Shown here: positions 7,118 through 10,456 of the stretch, piece after piece
How the letters are laid out: the number at the start of each line of letters is the position of its first letter
How positions within the stretch are numbered: the stretch's first letter is position 1
Origin: an uncultured Succinivibrio sp.
GTDB taxonomy: Bacteria; Pseudomonadota; Gammaproteobacteria; Enterobacterales; Succinivibrionaceae
Direction: 5' to 3'
NCBI GenBank assembly: GCA_902772715.1
Contig: CACYBT010000328.1
Coordinates: forward strand, 1-10,456
DNA length: 10,456 nt
Position numbers and translations under genes: made by a program
The notes under the pieces: model-generated
The model's database searches: none
What the model was told of the DNA's origin: nothing
The model's input: the letters and a program-made list of their open reading frames with translations, nothing else

Positions 7118-7906
7118 TCAGTGGGTGATGATTCTTGGAAAATCCTCATCGCTTCTGAGGGTCAAAACCTCGACTCCGTCTGGCAGAACCAAAAGAGTAT
7201 GCTCGTACTGTGCCGAAGGCTGCTTATCCTGTGTGGTTACTGTCCAGCCATCTTTTTTGTTGACCTTTACCTTGAAGGTTCCCGCATTAATCATCGGCTC
7301 AATGGTAAAGCACATTCCTGCTTCAAGAACTAGGTTATAATTGTTTTTATAGTGCAAGACTTGAGGCTCTTCATGAAATCCTGCGCCTATGCCGTGACCG
7401 CAGTAATCTCTGACAATGGAGAATCCGGCTTTGTCTGCAATCTTTTGGATAGCAGCACCAATTTCTGTAAGATTAGAACCAGGATGTATCGTTCTGATGG
7501 CAGCATACATGGATTCCTGTGCGCATTTACACAAAGCATGATTGCGCGGGGAGGTGTGATTGCCTACTATGTACATGCGAGAACTGTCACCATGATAGCC
7601 GTCTTTAAGCACTGTGACATCAATATTGACGATATCTCCCTGATGCAGTTTATGATTATTGGGAATGCCGTGACAGACCACCTCATTAACACTGATGCAG
7701 GTAGCTTTTGGGTAACCGCGATAGCCAAGATCCGCACTTTTGGCATTTTCTACTTTTTCTATATAATCATTCATGATTTGATCCAATTCGTCAGTGGTTA
7801 CCCCAGGAACAATATGTGGAGAGATCATTTCTAGCACCCTAGCAGTGGCGGCACCAACAATTCTCATTTTTTCGATTTCGCTTGGATTTTTAAGTGTAAT
7901 AGCCAT
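7118..7906 (-). CDS. map: Type I methionine aminopeptidase
   Basis: Map removes the initiator methionine from nascent proteins whose second residue is small; it is a cytoplasmic dinuclear metalloenzyme. The 262 residues match E. coli (264) with no N-terminal extension, so this is the short type Ia form. All five metal ligands are present: Asp96 (NIDVT), Asp107 (YHGDSSR), His171 (GHGIG), Glu203 (TIEP) and Glu235 (YEHT). The substrate-contacting histidines His79 (CHGIP) and His178 (FHEEP) are also present. The ATG start gives the usual MAITLKNPSEIEKMR N-terminus. Its upstream sequence is purine-rich (AGAAAAGAAAA) without a GGAG core, so initiation may be modest. It sits 35 bases after mrcA and 37 before glnD, all on one strand, with no terminator seen in either gap. 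In E. coli map precedes glnD but is not preceded by mrcA. Confidence 0.98.
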   Translation of the reverse strand: MAITLKNPSEIEKMRIVGAATARVLEMISPHIVPGVTTDELDQIMNDYIEKVENAKSADLGYRGYPKATCISVNEVVCHGIPNNHKLHQGDIVNIDVTVLKDGYHGDSSRMYIVGNHTSPRNHALCKCAQESMYAAIRTIHPGSNLTEIGAAIQKIADKAGFSIVRDYCGHGIGAGFHEEPQVLHYKNNYNLVLEAGMCFTIEPMINAGTFKVKVNKKDGWTVTTQDKQPSAQYEHTLLVLPDGVEVLTLRSDEDFPRIITH

Positions 7907-7941
7907 TTTTCTTTTCTGTAATTTAAACTAAAAACAAATTG

Positions 7942-10401
7942 TTAAAATATATTTTCAGAATCAACCTTGGAAGTGTCAATTTCCGTCTGGTTTTTCTGTT
8001 GTACGGGATCATTTGGATAGCTGCTAACGCTGTCATCATCACCTTCCATGATGGTATTGCCACCACGAATGCACCAGTCTGTGGCCATGCCGTTTGAACA
8101 TTTAGTCAGATCTTCAGGTATAGGACTTGGATCCTGAGGTTTGCCATCCTGGGAAATTTTTATAAATTCAGCCCAAATAGGAAGTGCTGAATAAGCGCCG
8201 CCCTCAGGCCCCTGGGTTCTTGAGTATCCAAGATCACGATCAGAATCAAATCCCATCCAGGCTGTGGCCACTATGTGATTGTTAAATCCAGAAAACCAGG
8301 CATCATGGACATTGTTGGTGGTTCCTGTTTTGCCGTGAAGATCCTCGCGGCCAGTGATTTTTTTGGCTCTGCCGCCGGTACCCCAGTATGAGCCAGAGAT
8401 ACCACTACCGCCATAAATAACCGAACGCATAATATCACCGATGATAAAAGCATTTTTATGCGATAGTACCTGGGTTGCGGCATTTTCTGCAGGTTTTGCG
8501 CCCTCAAGGTATTCTAATGTCACACCATTTACGACCAGATCTTCTGCCTTAGGATCGGCGATTTTTGGTTTCTGCTCAAAAATGACATTGCCATTCTGTT
8601 TTATGGTGGTAATAAGATAAGGCTCAACCTTAAAACCACCGTTGGCAAAGACTGCGTAGCCACGGACAAGGTCGAGAGGTGTTACCTCCACGGAACCTAG
8701 GGCCATAGCCTCCACCTGCTGGCTCTTAGGAATGTTAAAGCCGAATTTACTTATATGTTCAACTGCATTGTGTACACCGATTTGTCTTATAAGACGAATT
8801 GAAACCACATTTTTAGAACGGGCAAGACCTTCTCTTAAAGTCATGGCTCCATCGTAGCGGTTAGGTGAGTTTTTGGGGATCCACCACGTCTGCGAACCAG
8901 GATCCCATGTTTTTATTGGAAGATCCTGAAAAACCGAATTTATATTAATACCTCGTGCCACTGCAGCAGAATATAGAAACGGTTTGAAATTGGAACCGGT
9001 CTGACGTACTGACTGGGTTACTCTGTCAAATTTGCTTTTGGCAAAATCATAACCGCCCACTAAGGCCAATATTGCACCATTGTACTGGTTTAAGGCGACA
9101 ATTGAGGCTTCTACTTCTGGGATCTGCATTAGTTCAGCCTCTTTTTTGTCATTGATGTAGTAGTAAATGAGATCACCGACATGGGCTACATCTGAAACCT
9201 TTTTGGGACTTGGTCCCTGACGTCGATCTGACACAAAAGGAGCAGCCCACTTGAGATTATCAAAAGTAATTACTATTTTTTCCTGATTTCTGCCTATGGC
9301 CTTAAGTAATTTCTCCGCATCATTTACTTCTCTTACAATAGCCGGTTTTATATAATGAAACTTATCAGCAGCATACAGGTATTTATCGAGATCAAAGCTT
9401 TTGGTCTTATCGTTTTCCTTGTCGGTAATATTGTCGCTTGCCCCGCGATATCCATGTCTTCTATCATAGTCCGTGACACCTTTGAATACCGCGTAATGAG
9501 CAGCCTCCTGATCTTTTGATAAAACAGTGGTGTAAATCTCAAAACCATCGGTATAGGCTCTGTCTCCATATTTTTCAATGATACTTTGGCGCACGCTTTC
9601 TGCAACATAAGGAGCATAAGACTCTAGTTTTGAAGAATGAAATTCGGCTTTATAGGGTTCATTGTCTGCTTTTTTGAATTCTTCTTTGGTAATGTATCCT
9701 AAGGACAGCATGCGGTCTAAGACCAGATGACGGCGTTCTTTTGAACGCTCGGGATGGGAAATTGGATTGAGAATGGATGGTGCCTTGGGTAAACCTGCGA
9801 TGGTGGCCATCTCACCTAAAGTCAATTCGTCGAGAGTTTTGCCATAATAAGTCTGGGCGGCGGCTACCACACCGTAGGAACGGTGCCCCAGGGCGATTTT
9901 ATTTAAATATAGTTCAAATATTTCCTCTTTGGTCAGGATCTGCTCAATACGCAGGGAAATAAAAATTTCCTTAAGCTTTCTCTGAATGGTTTTTTCACGA
10001 GTTAAAAAGAAGTTACGCGCTACCTGCTGTGTAATAGTACTGGCTCCCTGTTTTGCCGATGCTGAGGTGACAGAAACTAAGGCTGCTCGAAAAATACCAA
10101 TAGGATCAATTCCGCTGTGGTCATAGAAACGGGTATCTTCGATAGCCAAAAAAGCCTTCTTCAGTTTATCTGGGATCTTGTCAAAGGAAATAGGTACTCT
10201 TTTAGCCTCACCAAACTCTCCTATAAGCTTGTTGTCAGCAGTATAGATCTTCATGGGAGTCTCGAGTGTGACTTCCTTTAACTGATTGACATCAGGAAGG
10301 TCTCCTAAAGTCTGATAATAGAAGGTAGCAGTACATACGCCTATACTTCCCACACTCAAAAGTGCAGCCCAGAAAATGTTTTTAAGATATTTATTCAGCA
10401 C
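7942..10401 (-). CDS. mrcA: Penicillin-binding protein 1A, bifunctional class A PBP
   Basis: PBP1A polymerises lipid II into glycan strands and cross-links the stem peptides in the periplasm, anchored in the inner membrane. The 819-residue protein (E. coli 850) has a membrane anchor at about 8-28. The GT51 glycosyltransferase domain has IEDTRFYDHSGID (catalytic Glu88), GASTITQQVARN at 119-130, RKLKEI at 141-146 and the ELYLNKIALG region at 163-172. A PBP1A-type insert domain lies between (roughly 280-430). The transpeptidase has Ser470-x-x-Lys473 in TGSNFKP, Ser529-Lys-Asn and the Lys691-Thr-Gly box. WGTGGRAKKITGREDLHGK upstream of the last box is PBP1A-like. The C-terminus is short and acidic, with a Cys768/Cys777 pair. 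The start is GTG at 10401: GAGG on the - strand (10409-10412) is 7 bases upstream, and an in-frame stop at 10423-10425 rules out an earlier start. It heads the probable mrcA-map-glnD transcript. Confidence 0.97.
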   Translation of the reverse strand: MLNKYLKNIFWAALLSVGSIGVCTATFYYQTLGDLPDVNQLKEVTLETPMKIYTADNKLIGEFGEAKRVPISFDKIPDKLKKAFLAIEDTRFYDHSGIDPIGIFRAALVSVTSASAKQGASTITQQVARNFFLTREKTIQRKLKEIFISLRIEQILTKEEIFELYLNKIALGHRSYGVVAAAQTYYGKTLDELTLGEMATIAGLPKAPSILNPISHPERSKERRHLVLDRMLSLGYITKEEFKKADNEPYKAEFHSSKLESYAPYVAESVRQSIIEKYGDRAYTDGFEIYTTVLSKDQEAAHYAVFKGVTDYDRRHGYRGASDNITDKENDKTKSFDLDKYLYAADKFHYIKPAIVREVNDAEKLLKAIGRNQEKIVITFDNLKWAAPFVSDRRQGPSPKKVSDVAHVGDLIYYYINDKKEAELMQIPEVEASIVALNQYNGAILALVGGYDFAKSKFDRVTQSVRQTGSNFKPFLYSAAVARGININSVFQDLPIKTWDPGSQTWWIPKNSPNRYDGAMTLREGLARSKNVVSIRLIRQIGVHNAVEHISKFGFNIPKSQQVEAMALGSVEVTPLDLVRGYAVFANGGFKVEPYLITTIKQNGNVIFEQKPKIADPKAEDLVVNGVTLEYLEGAKPAENAATQVLSHKNAFIIGDIMRSVIYGGSGISGSYWGTGGRAKKITGREDLHGKTGTTNNVHDAWFSGFNNHIVATAWMGFDSDRDLGYSRTQGPEGGAYSALPIWAEFIKISQDGKPQDPSPIPEDLTKCSNGMATDWCIRGGNTIMEGDDDSVSSYPNDPVQQKNQTEIDTSKVDSENIF

Positions 10402-10408
10402 AGAATAG

Positions 10409-10412
10409 CCTC
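10409..10412 (-). promoter_or_regulatory. Ribosome binding site supporting the GTG start of mrcA
   Basis: GAGG on the - strand lies 7 bases before GTG 10401. The in-frame stop at 10423-10425 leaves no ATG alternative upstream, so this site decides the start. Confidence 0.65.
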
Positions 10413-10421
10413 GGTATGTAA

Positions 10422-10436
10422 GTCAATAACATTGAC
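10422..10436. repeat. Palindrome at the expected mrcA transcription start
   Basis: GTCAAT-AAC-ATTGAC is a perfect 6-bp inverted repeat with a 3-base centre. It lies directly downstream of the - strand TATAAT at 10437-10442, where transcription of mrcA should begin, and it overlaps the + strand TTGACA box. This is a typical operator position, but no regulator can be named. Confidence 0.45.
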
Positions 10437-10442
10437 ATTATA
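10432..10442. promoter_or_regulatory. Overlapping divergent promoter elements upstream of mrcA
   Basis: On the - strand a perfect TATAAT (10437-10442) is placed to give an mrcA transcript starting near 10430; its -35 box would lie outside the window. On the + strand a perfect TTGACA (10432-10437) would be the -35 box of a rightward gene whose -10 box also falls outside. The two boxes share one base, so the two promoters may compete. Confidence 0.5.
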
Positions 10443-10456
10443 TAGCATTTTATTGG

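Noticed and set aside
7352..7834. 160-codon open frame on the + strand
   Set aside because: It is antisense to map, which has every metal ligand; the + strand reading shows no recognisable domain or start signal.
7933..7955. AT palindromes at the mrcA-map junction (AACAAATTGTT and AAAATATATTTT)
   Set aside because: They are simple AT-rich sequence at the end of the mrcA coding region, without a GC stem or T-tract context that would mark a terminator or operator.
1..10456. CRISPR arrays, tRNAs, insertion sequences, phage or toxin-antitoxin genes
   Set aside because: No repeated spacer structure, tRNA T-loop pattern, transposase-like frame or terminal inverted repeats were seen on reading both strands.

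Overview
The window looks like ordinary chromosomal backbone of a low-GC gammaproteobacterium. The basis is a type A RNase P RNA that closely follows the Escherichia coli layout, full-length RsmI, GlnD, Map and PBP1A proteins with E. coli-like motifs and lengths, and the map-glnD adjacency seen in enteric bacteria. An AT-rich member of the Aeromonadales/Succinivibrionaceae is my best guess. That is an inference from protein style and base composition, because no taxonomic marker was compared.

Left part (1-1577): a 118-base leader with a short hairpin precedes rsmI (+ strand), the 16S rRNA C1402 ribose methyltransferase. Its stop codon lies only about 8 bases from the 3' end of rnpB, which runs the other way (- strand, about 1359 to 985). 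Between the 5' end of rnpB and the next gene is an AT-rich stretch of about 218 bases. It holds divergent promoter candidates for rnpB and for the rightward genes, plus a small perfect inverted repeat.

Middle (1578-4382, + strand): an aldo/keto reductase with an intact catalytic tetrad starts at a GTG set by a Shine-Dalgarno sequence. It is followed 51 bases later by a 625-residue secreted, cysteine-rich protein that I cannot place in a known full-length family. Its C-terminal third resembles the LprI-type (DUF1311) lysozyme-inhibitor module. This is the least understood gene of the window.

Right part (4420-10401, - strand): mrcA (PBP1A), map (type I methionine aminopeptidase) and glnD (PII uridylyltransferase/uridylyl-removing enzyme) lie head to tail with gaps of 35 and 37 bases, so they are probably co-transcribed in the order mrcA-map-glnD. 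They converge on the secreted-protein gene with a 37-base gap in which I see no clear terminator. A palindrome overlaps the expected transcription start upstream of mrcA, and a consensus -35 box on the opposite strand suggests a divergent neighbour outside the window.

Together the genes serve translation and RNA maturation (rsmI, rnpB, map), envelope building (mrcA, perhaps the secreted protein), nitrogen signalling (glnD) and small-molecule reduction (the reductase). I see no mobile element, CRISPR array, tRNA, phage gene or defence cassette. I find no convincing new system; the secreted protein is the best candidate for something undescribed.
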